Positions 21,736 through 33,845 of a DNA stretch of 64,000 nt are shown here, piece by piece (the first letter of the stretch is position 1; each line of letters starts with the position of its first letter). A program made the position numbers and the translations under genes. The stretch is from Tolypeutes matacus. Lineage: Eukaryota > Chordata > Mammalia > Cingulata > Chlamyphoridae. The notes under the pieces are model-generated. The model ran no database searches and had not been told where the DNA came from. It saw nothing but the letters and a program-made list of their open reading frames with translations. The stretch covers positions 1,856,781-1,920,780 of the forward strand of contig JAKSZT010054399.1 in assembly GCA_026826555.1 (NCBI GenBank), in the 5' to 3' direction.

Positions 21736-24122
21736 CACTTGATCATGGGGTACAATTTGTTTAATATGTTGTTGGATTTGATTTGCAAATATTTTGTTGA
21801 GGATTTTTACATCTACATTCATGAAAAAAACCAGTCTATAATTTTCTTTTCTTGTAGTGTCTTTATGTGGCTTTGGTATTAGGGTGATATTGGCCTCACA
21901 GAATGAGTTAGGTGATGTTCCCTCCTCTTCAATTTTTTGAGGCGTTTGAGCAGAATTGGTATTAGTTCTTTTTGGAATCCTTGATAGAATTCACTTGTGA
22001 AGCCATCTCGTCCTGGGCTTTCCTTTGTTTTGAGGATTTTGGTGATTGATTCAATCTCCTTACTTGTGATTGGTCTGTTGAGATCTTCTATTTCTTCTAG
22101 AATCAGTGTGTGTTGTTTGTGTGTTTCTAGGAATGTATCCATTTCATCTAACTTATCTAATGTATTGGCATACAGCTGTTCGTAGTACCCTCTTATGATC
22201 CTTTTTATTTCTGTGGGGTCAGTGATGCCCCTTCTCTCATTTCTCATTTTATTTATTTGCATCTTCTCTCTTTCTTTTTTAGACTAAGGGTTTGTCAATT
22301 TTATTAATCTTCTCAAAGAACCAGCTTTTGGTTTTGTTAATTCTCTCTATTGTTTCTTTATTCTCAATTTCATTTATTTCTGCTCTAAACGTCATTATTC
22401 CTTTTCTTCTGCTTGCTTTGGGATTAGTTTGCTGTTCTTTTTTTTTTTTTAGTTCCTATAAGTGTGTAGTTAGGTCTTTGATATTAGCGCTTTCTTTAAT
22501 GTAGGCATTAAGAGCTATACATTTCCCTCTTAGCACTGCCTTTGCTTCAACCCATACATTTTGATATGTTTTTTTTTTTCATGATAAATATTACATTTAA
22601 TTTTTTCTTCGAATTGTTAATTGTCTTTTTTTTTAAACGATACTTATGTTGTATTCTCATTTTCATTCACTGTGAGAGATTTTCTGATTTCTCTTGCAAT
22701 TTCTTCTTTGACCCACTGATTGTTTAGGAGTGTGTTGTTTAACTTTCTTATATTTGTGAATTTTCCATTTCTCCACCCTTTCTTTATTTCCAGCTTCATT
22801 CCCTTATGGTCAGAGATAGTGCTTTGTATAATTTCAGTGTTTCTAAATTCATTGAGACTTGTTCTACGACCTAACATGTGGTCTATCCGGGAGAATTATC
22901 CATGAGCACTTGAGAAGAATGTATATCCTGCTGTTTGGGAGTGCAATGTTCTGTATATGTTTGTTAGGTCTAGTTCATTTATTGTATTATTCAAGAGCTC
23001 TGTTTCCTTATTGATCCTCTGTCTAGATGTTATATCCATTGATGAGAGTGGTGAATTGAAGTCGCCCACTATTATTGTAGAGGTGTCTATTTTTCCCCTC
23101 AGTTTTGCCAGTGTTTGCCTCATATATTTTTGGGGCACCCTGGTTAGGTGCATACATATTTATTATTGTTCTTCCTTCTTGGTAGATTTCCCCTTTTATT
23201 AATATATAGTGTCTTTGTCTCTTATAACAGTTTTGCATTTAAAGTCTCTTTTGTCCTTTGTTAATATAGCTACCCCAGCTCTTTTTTGGTTACTATCTAC
23301 ATGGAATATTATTTTCTAACCTTTCACTTTCAGCCTATTTGTGTCCTTGGGACAGTGTATAAATAGATCATATTTTTAAATCCATTCTGCCAATCTGTGT
23401 CTCTTGATTAGGGAGTTTAATACATTAATATTCAGTGTTATTACTGTAAAGGCAGTACATCAGCCATTTTATCCTTAGGCTTTCATATGTCATATCTTAT
23501 TTTTGTCTCTCTTTTTTACTCTTTTAGTTACTCTTACTAATAAATATTCATTTCTGCACTCTTCTCTAGATCTCTCTCACCTGTTTTTTCCTTTCATCAT
23601 GCAGAACTCCCTTTAGTATTTCTTATAGGGTGGGCCTCTTGTTGACACATTCCCTCAGTTTCTGTTCATCTGTGAATCTTTTAATACCTCATTTCTAAGG
23701 AACAGTTCTGCCAGAAACAGAACCTTGGATGGAAGTTTTTCTCTTTCAGCACTTTAAATATGTCTTACCACTGCCGTCTTGCCTCCGTGGTTTCTGATGA
23801 GAAATCAGCACTTAGTCTTATCGAGCATCCCTTGTATATGATGGATCACTTTTCTCTTACTGCTTTCAGGATACTTTATCTTTGGCTTTTGACAATCTGA
23901 TTAGTATATGTCTCGGAGTATTTCTGTTAGGATTTATTGTTTGGAGTGTGCTGTGCTTCCTGAACATGTACCTCCATGTCCCTCATAAGAGGTAGGCAAT
24001 TTTTGGCCATTATTTCCCCAAACACTGCTTCTGCCTCTTTCCCTTCTTTTCTCTCTCTGGAACACCCATAACACATATGTTTGTGCTCTTTTTCCTGTCA
24101 TTCAATTCCCTGAAAACCTGTT
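21736..24122 (-). mobile_element. Full-length L1 (reverse), part 2: ORF2 N-terminal half and ORF1 end
   Basis: ORF2 resumes with the RT upstream block; a reverse frame at 22,262-21,879 encodes text like [13 protein letters not shown]. Next come the endonuclease region (a reverse frame near 23,153-22,896 with VGDFNSPLSS), the ORF1-ORF2 boundary at about 23,400-23,540, and ORF1 text to 24,122. An LTR then interrupts it. Confidence 0.85.
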
Positions 24123-24746
24123 TGTGTTAGTCAGCCAAAAGGGTGCTGATTCAAAGTACCAGAAATCAGTTGGTTTTTATAAAGGGTATTTGGGGTAAAA
24201 AGCTTACAGTAACAAGGCCCTAAAGAGTCCAACTCAAAGTTGCTTTCTCGCCAAAGTCAGTTGCCACGTGTTGAAGCAGGGTGGTTTTTGATCTCTTCAA
24301 GGGTTCAGCCTTCCCCTCTGGGTTTCCTCTCTCTCAGCTGTAGAGCTTCCTCTCACTGCTGGCATAGGGCTCATTTCTTTCCAGGCTTTCTATATCAGTC
24401 TCAGCTCTTCTGTTCTCTTCCCAAGGACAGCTGCAAACTATCAGGTGAATGGCTCATCTCTCTCTGGGGCCCCAGGATGAAAAATAACAGAGTTCTCTCT
24501 CTTCCCATGTGTCTTCTTGAGTGAGTGTTCATTTATATCAGCCCACCAAGGGGGCGGGGACTCAACCTGAGTCATGCCTTACTGGCATGATAAAATCAAA
24601 GCCCTCACCTTAACAGGCAATTTAATCAAGGGCCCCTCAACTGAATCCAATATAATCTAAAGGTATCACACCCGGAAGAATAGATTAGTTTACAAATGTA
24701 ATCTTTCTCTTTTTGGGATTCACAAAAACAATCTCAAACTGTCACA
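24123..24746 (-). mobile_element. Solo LTR, MaLR/ERVL-like
   Basis: TG at 24,123 and CA at 24,746, with 5-bp flanks CTGTT (24,118-24,122) and CTGCT (24,747-24,751), one mismatch. On the reverse strand it has TATA-like 'tgatataaatg' at about 24,530-24,540 and ends 'gactaacaca'. It is the same family as the array at 4,218-5,407, in its simple 624-bp form. The AATAAA seen in the other copy is lost here through a short deletion. Confidence 0.8.
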
Positions 24747-25742
24747 CTGCTCAAATTTTTCCTTTTTTTTTTTTCTTTCTGTATCTGTTCTTCTATCTGT
24801 GTAATTTCAGATGTCTAGTCCTCTAATTTGCTGTTTCCTCTGCCTGTTCAATTCTGCAGTTGTGTGATTCTAGTGTATTTTTAATCTCTTCTATTGTGTC
24901 TTTCTAATATTACCATAAGATCCGTTATTTTTCTTTGTATGTTTTCACTTTCTTCTGTATGTTCATCCAGTATCTTCCTAAAATCCTTTATGTCCCTTCA
25001 TCTCCTTGAATTGGTTTAGGAGATTTGTATGGACATCTTTGATTAGTTGTTCCAAATTCTGTCTTCTCCAACTTAATGGTTTGTTCCTTTTATTGGGCTA
25101 TATCTTCCAGTCCCTTAGTTTAGCTCTTAATATTTTGCTGGTGTCTAGGCATCTGCTTATGTTGAAGAGTTTACTCTTCTTTGACACTTGCTTTCAGCTT
25201 ATGATAATTCTTTAGAATTGCTCCTTAACTGTTCAAAACCAGGCGAGGGACCCATGAAGGGGGCACAGACAAGTTCCAAAGAGCCCATTCCTCTGGGGCA
25301 GCCTCTCTCATTCTCCCCTTCCTACTCATTCCTTGATGTTGTACCATAGTCCCCTGGCCCCCAGCATCCAAGCACTTCTGTCTGGCTTATCCCTGTGCCC
25401 ACCTGCACATGCCCATGCCTGGCAAGAACTCCCGCACTGGCCGACCATGCCGCTACCCCCTGTACCTGGCAAGGCCCCATTCATAGGCCTCCCATGCTGT
25501 TTCCCTGCCATGCCCCCCTGCACACGGTGAGGCCATCCTCATGGACCGTCTGTGCCATTCCTCCATCACCCCCTGCCATTTCCCCCACAACTGGTAGGGC
25601 CGCCCTCACAGGCCTTCCTCACCACTTCCATGCCATTTGCACACCGCTTCCCTTACACCAGCAAATCTGCTTGTCTTCCTGCCACTTCTGGAGGACAAGT
25701 ACATTCTGCTTCTCTCTACTCTGCCATCTTGGATTTCTTTCC
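24747..25742 (-). mobile_element. Full-length L1 (reverse), part 3: ORF1 start and 5'UTR
   Basis: L1 text resumes directly ('gctcaaatttttccttt'), and continues through the 5' region to 'actctgccatcttggatttc' (about 25,719-25,738), the antisense of a typical L1 5' terminus with a YY1-type site. No convincing target duplication was found for the whole element. Confidence 0.75.
25723..25730 (-). promoter_or_regulatory. YY1-type site in L1 5'UTR (reverse)
   Basis: GCCATCTT on the forward strand, so AAGATGGC on the L1 sense strand, at the 5' end of the full-length reverse L1. Confidence 0.5.
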
Positions 25743-25856
25743 ATCACAGATGTTGATTAAACTTTTGATGATGAAATGACTAAGGTTTTTGGATAGAATG
25801 AATAAAGTATTTTGCTTGTCGAAAGAACATGTCTTTTGGGGGTCCAGAGAGTGGAG
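25743..25856 (+). other. Possible ERVL/MaLR internal remnant before the LTR
   Basis: The 114 bases before the LTR contain 'gaacatgtcttttgggggtc', similar to the 3' end of MaLR internal regions. It is short and low in certainty. Confidence 0.35.
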
Positions 25857-26331
25857 TGTGGTAGTGTGAAACTGTATGTAACCTGGAATGGAATGTTATT
25901 CCATTCCTGTGGGTGTGAACCTATTGTAAGTAGAGTAAGTAGGACCTTTTGATGAGGTTACTTCAGGTAAGGTGTGGCCCAGCTCAGTCAGGATGGGTCT
26001 TAATTCTATTACTGGTGTACTTTGTAAGTAGAATGAAATTCAGACACAGATATAGCTGCAGGAAGCAAGAAGTTGAACATCAACAGAATCCAGAAGCGAT
26101 GGGAGAGAGACCAAGAGATGCTGCCATGTGCCTTTTGCCATGTGAAAAGTTAAGGACTAAGGATCACGGGTAGCCAGCTCCAGAATGTCAGACTTGGGGA
26201 AGAAAGCATCACCTTGATGATGCCTTGATTTGGGCTTTCTTTTAGCCTCAAAACCGAGAACAAATAAATTCCCATTGTTTTACCTGACCTATTTCATGGT
26301 ATTTGCTTGTGCAGCCTAGGAAACTAAAACA
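25857..26331 (+). mobile_element. MaLR-like LTR
   Basis: Starts TGTGGTAGTGTG and ends AAACTAAAACA, typical MaLR termini. AATAAA lies at 26,263-26,268 in the expected place, and the mid part ('gctgccatgtgcc', 'gccagctccagaatg') is LTR-like. No 5-bp duplication is evident. The reading frame at 25,949-26,173 is not a gene. Confidence 0.75.
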
Positions 26332-27625
26332 GACCTTCACATTATTCAATAGCAGTAAGCTTATTGTTTCCCAAAACCTTGATTTCACTGGGAAACTCAT
26401 TTCAGGTGCACACAGGCGACAATTTAACTGCTTCACCAGTTCATGACCAAGAACCCTAACATAAGCTGGATTTTCATTAACCTCAACCAAGGCAGATAAC
26501 ATTCCCATATTTCCACATACATCCCATTATTTCTCTAAGGCTCTAATATTGCACACAAGCACTTTATTTCTGGTTCCAATGTCTGGATCATTCAGAGTTC
26601 TATTTTGCAAAGGCCAGAAACCAACTCTAATTGAAGCAGAAAATTAATTTATTAAAGGATAAAGAAACCAACTCTAATTGAAGCAGAAAATGAATTTATA
26701 AAGGCACTTCACAGAATCTCTGGGAAGGCTGATGAGTCAAGTTTGTGGTTAGGCATCCAGGAAGAATGTAGACTGAGAAGACACACCCAGCTTCCATGGA
26801 CAAAGATCACTGGACGCCAGACTCCATTAGCGCCTCTGGCGCTGTTACCCCAGAAACACAATCACTGGCAGATGCTGAGAGACACCAGAGTTCTTATGGT
26901 TCCCACAACTTCATGACTTCATCTGTCAAGAGTAGACTAGGACTTATTCTGAATCTAATGGAGACTGGGAAAGTAAGGATCAGGCATGTCAGTTTCTGTA
27001 GTGGAAGGTGCATCTTGTCTTTTGCTAACATGTATAAGGTATGAAAATCCAAACATAGGAAGGGGTTTCAGATATTGAACAGCCACAATTAAAGATAAAT
27101 CTTCACTTTACCTTCCAATAAATCAATACCAGGAGAGATCCTCAAGTCCCTTCTCCAGTAGGGTGCCAAGATCATATCCAGCAAGAAGACAGCTATGGAA
27201 CATATCCTGAAAGTCACTATAATACCTTTATAAATGTGCCTAGATCCTTGGTCTCACAATGAATTACACCATTTTGAAATTCCTCCATTAACTTCAATTG
27301 CCTATTTACTGCCTCTCTTCATTAAGGAACTGTCATAGCACAAGAGCTTACTTGGCTACTTTCCTCCTTCTGGGTTCCATTCTCTGCTAACTTATTAAAT
27401 ATTAGCATCTCACACTGATTTTTACCAGAACTCTGGCTTCCTCTGTACTCAATAGCATTTTCTCCCATGCAACATTTATTGAATATCCACATATACTAGG
27501 CTATATGCTGTTTTAAGGCCCCAAAGATTCACATTCTAAGGGGAAGAAATAGACATAACAAATACTGGCAACTGAAGATTAGAAACATCGTCCTTTCAGA
27601 GTATCTGTACGTGAAAGCAAGCAAG
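26332..27625. other. Mostly unassigned, with a 47-bp duplication
   Basis: No gene was recognised. A segment of about 47 bases beginning 'aaaccaactctaattgaag' occurs twice in a row (about 26,618 and 26,665), the second slightly shortened. The surrounding part (26,590-27,000) looks like an old interspersed repeat that I cannot name. Confidence 0.5.
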
Positions 27626-27647
27626 CAACAACAACAACAACAACAAC
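27626..27647. repeat. (CAA)n microsatellite
   Basis: About seven CAA units following a short 'gcaagcaagcaa' stretch. Confidence 0.95.
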
Positions 27648-27654
27648 CCAACAA

Positions 27655-28105
27655 CTCCAGCAAATTCCCCTTGCACTTAGAATAAGCCCAAACACCATAC
27701 TGGACCTGTCCATCCATTACTGGGCCCCAGCCTTTCACTCTGACCTCATACTCCAGCCCTATCAGCCTTCTTTCTGTTCCCTGAAAAGGCCAGGATCCTT
27801 CCCACATATGTATCTTTGCACTTGATGTTCACTGTTCTCCATAATCTTTCCATGGCTAGCTTCTCAGAGAGGTCATCCCTGACCCCTCTGTCTAAAACAG
27901 TCACTCTCGTCCCACTCACTCTACCTCACCACTCAGATATCTATTATGTTGTTTATTTACCATGCCTCTCCCCACCAAGAGCATGTGCTACTAGAGAGCA
28001 GCAACCCTGCCAGTCACGTTCATTGCTATCCCCAGTGTACTACACAGTGTCATTCATAATGAGCTGCAAAGAAATGTTTAAATGTGAGTTAAAATATAGA
28101 TGAAG
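27655..28105 (+). repeat. L2 LINE 3' region
   Basis: In order: 'ttactgggccccagcctttc', 'cagccctatcagccttctt', 'tcagagaggtcatccctgac', and 'tattatgttgtttatttac'. This is the well-known L2 3' layout. Confidence 0.8.
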
Positions 28106-30389
28106 GAATAGCAAAGTCCAAACTGATATCATGGCCACTGTGGGCATGTCAGGGGACCAAGGTACTTGATGTAAATCTCCAAGGACATCCTGGAATTTCC
28201 TATTTTCTGCAGATCTTTAAACTTCTTCAACTTTATACTTCGTGCCAGAAGGCAGAAAGGAGAAATAAAGATTTCTTTGGCCAAGTAAAGAAGGTTCTGC
28301 TGAGGTGGATCATGGGGACACAGTGACATTCAAAGATGGGGAGGCCAGGGTTTGGTCATCATTCAATTAAAAAAAAAATGATTCTTTTCCAATAGAAGGA
28401 AAATACTTGCCCACTAAGTAAATCTCACCAAAAGGGCAGGTAAATCGGGAAGGCCCCAATCTGGCCTTTTCTGTGCAGTTGGAGATGCCAGCATCTGCCT
28501 ACTTTTCTGGTCTTGTGAAAACAACACTGCTCAGTCTCATTAAATTTCAGGACTAGCAACAAATAACAGATCAGGCTCCAAGTCTGCTGCTTCTCTTGTC
28601 AGTGTGGCAATAGCCTTGGCAACTTTCTCTTTATCTCAGTACTCTAAAGCTATTTTTACACTGGCATAGAAAAACATATTATTTGCAGAAATGCCTCCGG
28701 ATCCTATGTCATTTATACAGGGACAGAAGATGTTTTCAAAGAACCATATTTCTGTAGTATTTTTTGTGACAAAGACTTTACAGCAATGATCTGCCAGGTT
28801 GTGTGGGTGTAAAAATAGCCTCTGTTAACTACTATTCATTTCTACTTTGGCTGTTTAAATATCTATTCAAGTTTTTCAGTCTTCCCATGTTTAGATTTTA
28901 GATTTTACTTGTGATCCATTTGCAAGCTTTTAGAATACAGCAGAGTGCCCAGAAGTTCCTTTCTCAATCCTTCATTCTCTCTATTGGGTTTTCTTGGAAT
29001 AGCACAAATATCAGTGTACTTTGGAGTTCTTACATTTGATGATCTGGAAATAATGCAAATTTCTTGCTTCACTTCCATAGGCTTCTGAATTCGTTCGGTT
29101 TCCCCTAGAAGCAAACGCCAAGACAGGATTTGACATGCAAGAGATGTATTGAGAGAAATGCCAATGAGGAGAAAAGGGTTGCTGAAATGCCAAAGAGACT
29201 GGGAAGGATGAGAAGGAGGTAAAAAGGGCTGAATAGGCAGTATCAGGCTGCAGCAGAGTTCTAAGAAAGTCTCAGCCAGTCTGCTGAGGAGTCTTTGAGC
29301 CAACGTCGCCGTTAGAGGAGTCTCATGTCTTGTGTTAGTCGCCCTGCCATGCTCAGTCATTGGCTAGGAGCGGACCATTGGCAGCTGGAGTCAGTGCAAA
29401 GGCTGCCATGGATTCCGGCTGTCAATTATACTCTCTGCAGCAAGAGATGTGAAGAGTGCATTTTCATGGCACCCACAGCTCCCCACCCAGTTTTCCTAAA
29501 AATAATAAAAAGTAGGAGCTTAAGATTTCTTTTTTAAAGCTCTGGGTCCTAAAGTGGCACATCAGTCATCCCGGGAAGTCAAGAACTACGGCAAAATCCC
29601 CTACAGTGTCTTCTTCCAGAGAGGCTTGACCTTTTCCGAATTTTTACATTGGGGTTCTCCGTGAGATTTCTTTTAGGAGGAAATGATTCCACTGCTTTAC
29701 TCATAGCTAGAAAATGGCTAAAGGAATACCACTGGTGGAGGGGTTCTTCTTAGAGCCAAACCCTTGATTTGGGGGTGTTTGGGGAAAAGATGTTTTCCAT
29801 ATGCTACTTCCTCCCCCATACCATGTTCTTCTACCCATCTGTGACTTCCTGTATCCTGTTCCACTGCCTGCAGTGCCTTTCCCTGATCTCTCCCAAGAAC
29901 ATCCCGCATCCTTCATTACCCACACTAACTGCCATCTCCTCTCTAAGCTCACCCTGACTTCCTAAGACAAGAAAGCAGCGCCTGCCACCATGTCCTCATG
30001 TGCTTTGAATCTTGATGACAGCTTTTGTCATATTACATAATAATTATTTCTTTACGTATTTGTGTCATCCTCCAGATTAAGATTTTTATATTTCATTTTC
30101 TCTATTTCTTTAAAAAGGGAAACATTGGCATCATTCCATAAATGTACTGTAAAGTCTCTTGCTCAACTATGACTAATACCTCTAACTGGTTAAGAAAAAG
30201 CCATCTACTTTCTAAGTAATTTTTGAATTTTTACTGCATGCTTTTAGAAGGAATAAAACCCTGACCAAGAGCAAACAAACAAACAAAAACTGGCATTCAA
30301 AATGGTGGTTCTAAACTAATTCTCAATGTGAAATAATTTATTATAACTTTGTGAGAACTGTAGAAAGCTAAAACTGAAAGAAATACCTA
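28106..30389. other. No gene recognised; old repeat-like stretch at 29,075-29,460
   Basis: I saw no family signatures in the short reading frames, including the 151-codon frame on the reverse strand at 28,905-29,360. The part at 29,075-29,460 resembles an old interspersed repeat (phrases also hinted at 7,750 and 43,430). The rest looks like diverged unique DNA. Confidence 0.45.
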
Positions 30390-30845
30390 TAATTCATCCA
30401 TCCATTCATTCCACAAATATTTATTGAGAATATTCTATGTGACAGACAATGTTGTAGGTGTTACCATAGCAAAGGCTATGATGAAAATAAAACAGAGAGG
30501 TGACAGGGAGAGATGGAAAGGCTACGTTAGGTTGGGTGGCCAGGAAAGGAGCTTCCCCAAGTGGGTCAGGACCTAAAGGACCTGGAGGAAAAGTATCCCT
30601 TGCAGAGAGAACAGCTAGTGCAAGGGGCCCAAGAAGGAATCACTCCAAGGCCAGTGTGGCTAGACATTGGAGAGTAAGGCAAGGAGTGGTAGGACGGGAG
30701 AAGAGGTCAGAGAGGCAGGCAGGAGTCTAATTATGCAGGGTTTTGCTGGAAAGTATAAGGTGTTTGGATTTTTTCCAAGATGGAACAGGAAGTCATTGGA
30801 AGATTGAAAGCAAGCAAATTATATGATCTGATTTGTATTTTTAAA
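30390..30845 (+). repeat. L2 LINE 3' region
   Basis: 'ccacaaatatttattgagaa', then 'gagagaacagctagtgcaag', 'ccagtgtggctagacattgg', 'gtaggacgggag', and 'ggaagtcattggaagattg' in L2 order. The frame at 30,500-30,730 is inside this repeat. Confidence 0.8.
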
Positions 30846-30879
30846 AGCTCACTGTGTAGTTAGCAAGGATATTTAGAAA

Positions 30880-31535
30880 ATGGAATCCTTGGACATCGAT
30901 TGCTAGTGGGAATGTAAAATGGAACAGTCATTATGGAAAACATTTGGCGATTCCTCAGAAAGTTAAATGTAAAATGACTGGATGACCCAGCAACCCCCCT
31001 CCTAGGTACATATCCAAAAGAATTGAAAACTGGTACTCAAATACATGTTCATACATGTTCATAGCAGCACTATTCATAATAGCCGAAAGTAGAAACAGCC
31101 CAAATGTCCACCGATGGATGAAGTAGACAGAACGTGGTTTATACACACATTGGATTATTATTCAGCCCTAAAAAGGAATATTCTGATCCATGCTTCAAAG
31201 TGGATGAACGCTGAAAACTTTAAGTGAAAGAAACAAGACACAAAAGGGCATATTTTGTACGATTCCATTTATATGAAATGTCCAAAATAGGGAAATCCAT
31301 AGAGACAAGAACACAGGATAGTGGTGGCCAGGGCCTGGGGGTGGGGGTGGGGAGAGAACAGGCAGCACCTGTGTAATGGGTACAGCGTTTCCTTTTAATG
31401 TGATGAAAATGTGGAACTAGGTAGAGGTTGTGGTTGCACAACACTGTGAATGTACAAAATGACAGTGAATTAATCACTTTAAAATGATTACTTTTATGTT
31501 ATGTGGATTTCTCCTCAATTTAAAAAAATCACTGT
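30880..31535 (+). mobile_element. L1M-type 3' end
   Basis: 'gctagtgggaatgtaaaatg', 'gatgacccagcaaccccc', 'agcagcactattcataatag', 'gtccaccgatggatgaa', and 'ccatttatatgaaatgtcca' appear in the order of an old L1M 3' end. It ends with 'gatttctcctcaatttaaaa'. Confidence 0.85.
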
Positions 31536-32154
31536 GGATGCCATGTGTAAAAAGATTGTAGAGGGGTAAGAGTAGAAACAAAGAAACTAATTAGGAGCCA
31601 GTGCATAAGTCCAGACAAGAGCTGATGGGGATCTGGATTGGGCTGCAGCAGTGGAAGTCAATGTTAAAAATATACTAATAAATACTATCTCTGTATACAA
31701 GAATCTGTGTATCTTCATGTGCACACACAGAAGACTGCACATAATAGTTAAAGCATAAGAATTAACCAATTCTGTGACCTTGGACCTCTATAGCATTATC
31801 CCAATTATTCTTTTGTGAGAAATAATTAACCACAGCTTGCAAACCAATTTCTACCCCTGCTCCCTACTCTCATTTGCCTAATTATTATAGGAAAAGATTA
31901 AGCTGAACAGAGAGGAAGAAAATTTCAGTTTGAGGGTCTGGAAGGATGTAGGTAATAAAAACATGAAGTCTGATCTTCAAGGCTGCTTTTCTTTTATTAT
32001 TGTCCAGGTCTGCATTAATATGAATAAAAAGTGATATTTAATTGTGTCCCCTGAGCAAATGCACCAGTTGGTATAGTGTGGCTGAATTATTGGGTGGGTG
32101 TTCTGCATATTTAACTATTTGGCCAGGTATTCCATTAAATCATCTCTTACCTAC
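31536..32154. other. Unassigned spacer
   Basis: No gene or clear repeat. AT-rich. Confidence 0.5.
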
Positions 32155-32554
32155 ACTAAAGCAGACTCCAAATTGAGCTCCTTCTCTCCAGTGTAACCCT
32201 TCCAAATCCTTTTACCACCTTGTTGCAAAGTGCTAGAGCTAAGAGACAAGTATAATTGTTTCACTCCCCTGCTGTAGAACTGTCAAGAGCTCCCCATTAC
32301 CTAAAGGCTAACCTTTCAGCTCCTTTCAAGCACACAAGGCCCTCTGTAGCTCCCCATACCTCACCTCTTGCCTCAAGGCATCTTTTGCTTCATCAAAACT
32401 CTGCAAGGGAAGCCCTGCTGTTCCCTTTGTCGGGGCAGTCAACCCAACCTTACATGTGTATCCATCGAGCCTTAGCTCAGGCCTCACCCTTTCACCAAAG
32501 CCTCCTGGCATCCTTCCAGGTTGTAGTGACTGCCTTTCTGCTTCCCTGAAGTAG
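32155..32554 (+). repeat. L2 LINE 3' region
   Basis: 'gagctccccattacctaaag', 'cacacaaggccctctgtagc', and 'gcatccttccaggttgtag' fit the L2 3' region. The frames here are not genes. Confidence 0.65.
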
Positions 32555-33683
32555 CAGTTCTTAAAGTGTGGTCCATTGAGCCCGGGGAAGTTCCTGGAAA
32601 CACTCACAGAGTCCACAAGGTCAAAACAATTTTTGTAATAATGCTAGGATATATTTGCCTTTTCCCGTGTTGATATTGGGGATAATGGTACAAAACCAAT
32701 GGTGCAAAACTGCTGGCATGTTGACACGGATCAAAGCAATGGTACCAAACTGTTCTACTAGTAGTGTTCTTCACCACCACACACTCACTGCAAAAAAAGG
32801 CTGGCTGTACTTAACCATGTCCTTGATGAAGCTGTGAAAATTGCTGATTTTATTAAATCTCAAACTGGAGTACGCAAAATTTATTATTCTAAATGACAAA
32901 ATGGGAAGTACATATAAAGCGTTTCTGCTGTGTGCCAAATTCCAAGATTGCCTCAAGAACAAGCAAGCGCCTGTGTGATTGTTGGAGTTGCAAGTTGAAC
33001 TAGCCATGTTTTCACAGAACACTATCTTTACTTGAGAGAAAGACTGACAGACAAAGTAGGATTATTTAGACTTGGTTATTTGGCAGACTTTTTCTGAGAA
33101 AAGAACCAAGTGAGCCTGTCACTTCAAGGAAAACAACTGACAGTATTTGTTGCCAGTGATAAAATTTGGGCTTTCCAGCAAAATTAGAATTTTGGAAAAC
33201 ATGTCTCTGCCACCATGAGCTTGCCAGATTCCCAGTGCTTAAAGACTCTTCTGATGAAATCAGTGGTGATATTAATGAATATGATTGTTTAGTATGTGGT
33301 ATAATGAAGATGTGTAAACATTTGCAAAATCTGCATGACTCAGTGAACCAATATTTTCCAAATGACCATTGTACAATATTTACAAAATCATGTATGGGTA
33401 GAAGAGTCACTCCAACTCTAAGATAGACCAGTGTATTTTTTTAAAGGAGGTATCAAGGATTGAGCCCAGGACCTAATACATGGGAAGCAGGCATTCAACC
33501 ATTGAGCTATATCTGCTCTCCAATGAGAGTTAGTTTCTTCATTTGTTTGTTTTGTTTTTTAGGAGGTACCAGGGATCAAACCCAGGACCTCATATATGGG
33601 AAGCAGGCACTCAACCACTTGAACTACATGTGCTTCCCAGACCAATGTATTTGAATGTAACAGAGTACAAAATGTTTATTGCT
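32555..33683 (+). pseudogene. hAT DNA transposon, left part with transposase remnant
   Basis: It begins with a hAT-like terminal sequence ('cagttcttaaagtgtggtcc', 32,555 onwards). The coding strand carries decayed transposase text resembling the ZBED5-type hAT family in mammals. The clearest block is at 33,166-33,426, with KLEFWKTC, then DEISGDINEYD and VNQYFPND. Stops and shifts are frequent. A DAS SINE dimer is inserted at 33,440-33,638, and the element breaks at 33,683 at TTTATTGCT, resuming at 42,388. The family assignment is from recognition, not search. Confidence 0.75.
33440..33638 (-). mobile_element. DAS SINE dimer
   Basis: Two reverse-strand heads lie at about 33,444-33,523 and 33,554-33,638, with box B antisense 'gggatcaaacc' in the second. 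Between them is an A-tail antisense of 'aaacaaaacaaacaaatg' type. One target duplication flanks the pair: AGACCAGTGTATTT (33,425-33,438) and AGACCAATGTATTT (33,639-33,652). This suggests that the dimer inserted as one unit. Confidence 0.85.
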
Positions 33684-33832
33684 ATCGGCCCAGGTTGATC
33701 TACAGAATCAATGTGATTACAATAAAAATCCCAGCAGGCTTTAACTTTGTAAAAATTGACAAGCTAATTCTAAAATTTATATAGGAATGCAAAGAAATTG
33801 GAATAGCCAAAACAAGTATGAAAAAGAAGTTG
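33684..33832 (+). mobile_element. Outer L1, first part (5'-truncated)
   Basis: ORF2 text starts abruptly ('gttgatctacagaatcaatg') and continues until the inner L1 at 33,833, then resumes at 40,159. TTTATTGCT (33,675-33,683) matches 42,388-42,396 as its target duplication. Confidence 0.8.
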
Positions 33833-33845
33833 GGCCAGGAGGAGG

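Noticed and set aside
28905..29360. 151-codon reverse frame
   Set aside because: No recognised domain, and it overlaps old repeat-like sequence. It may be chance.
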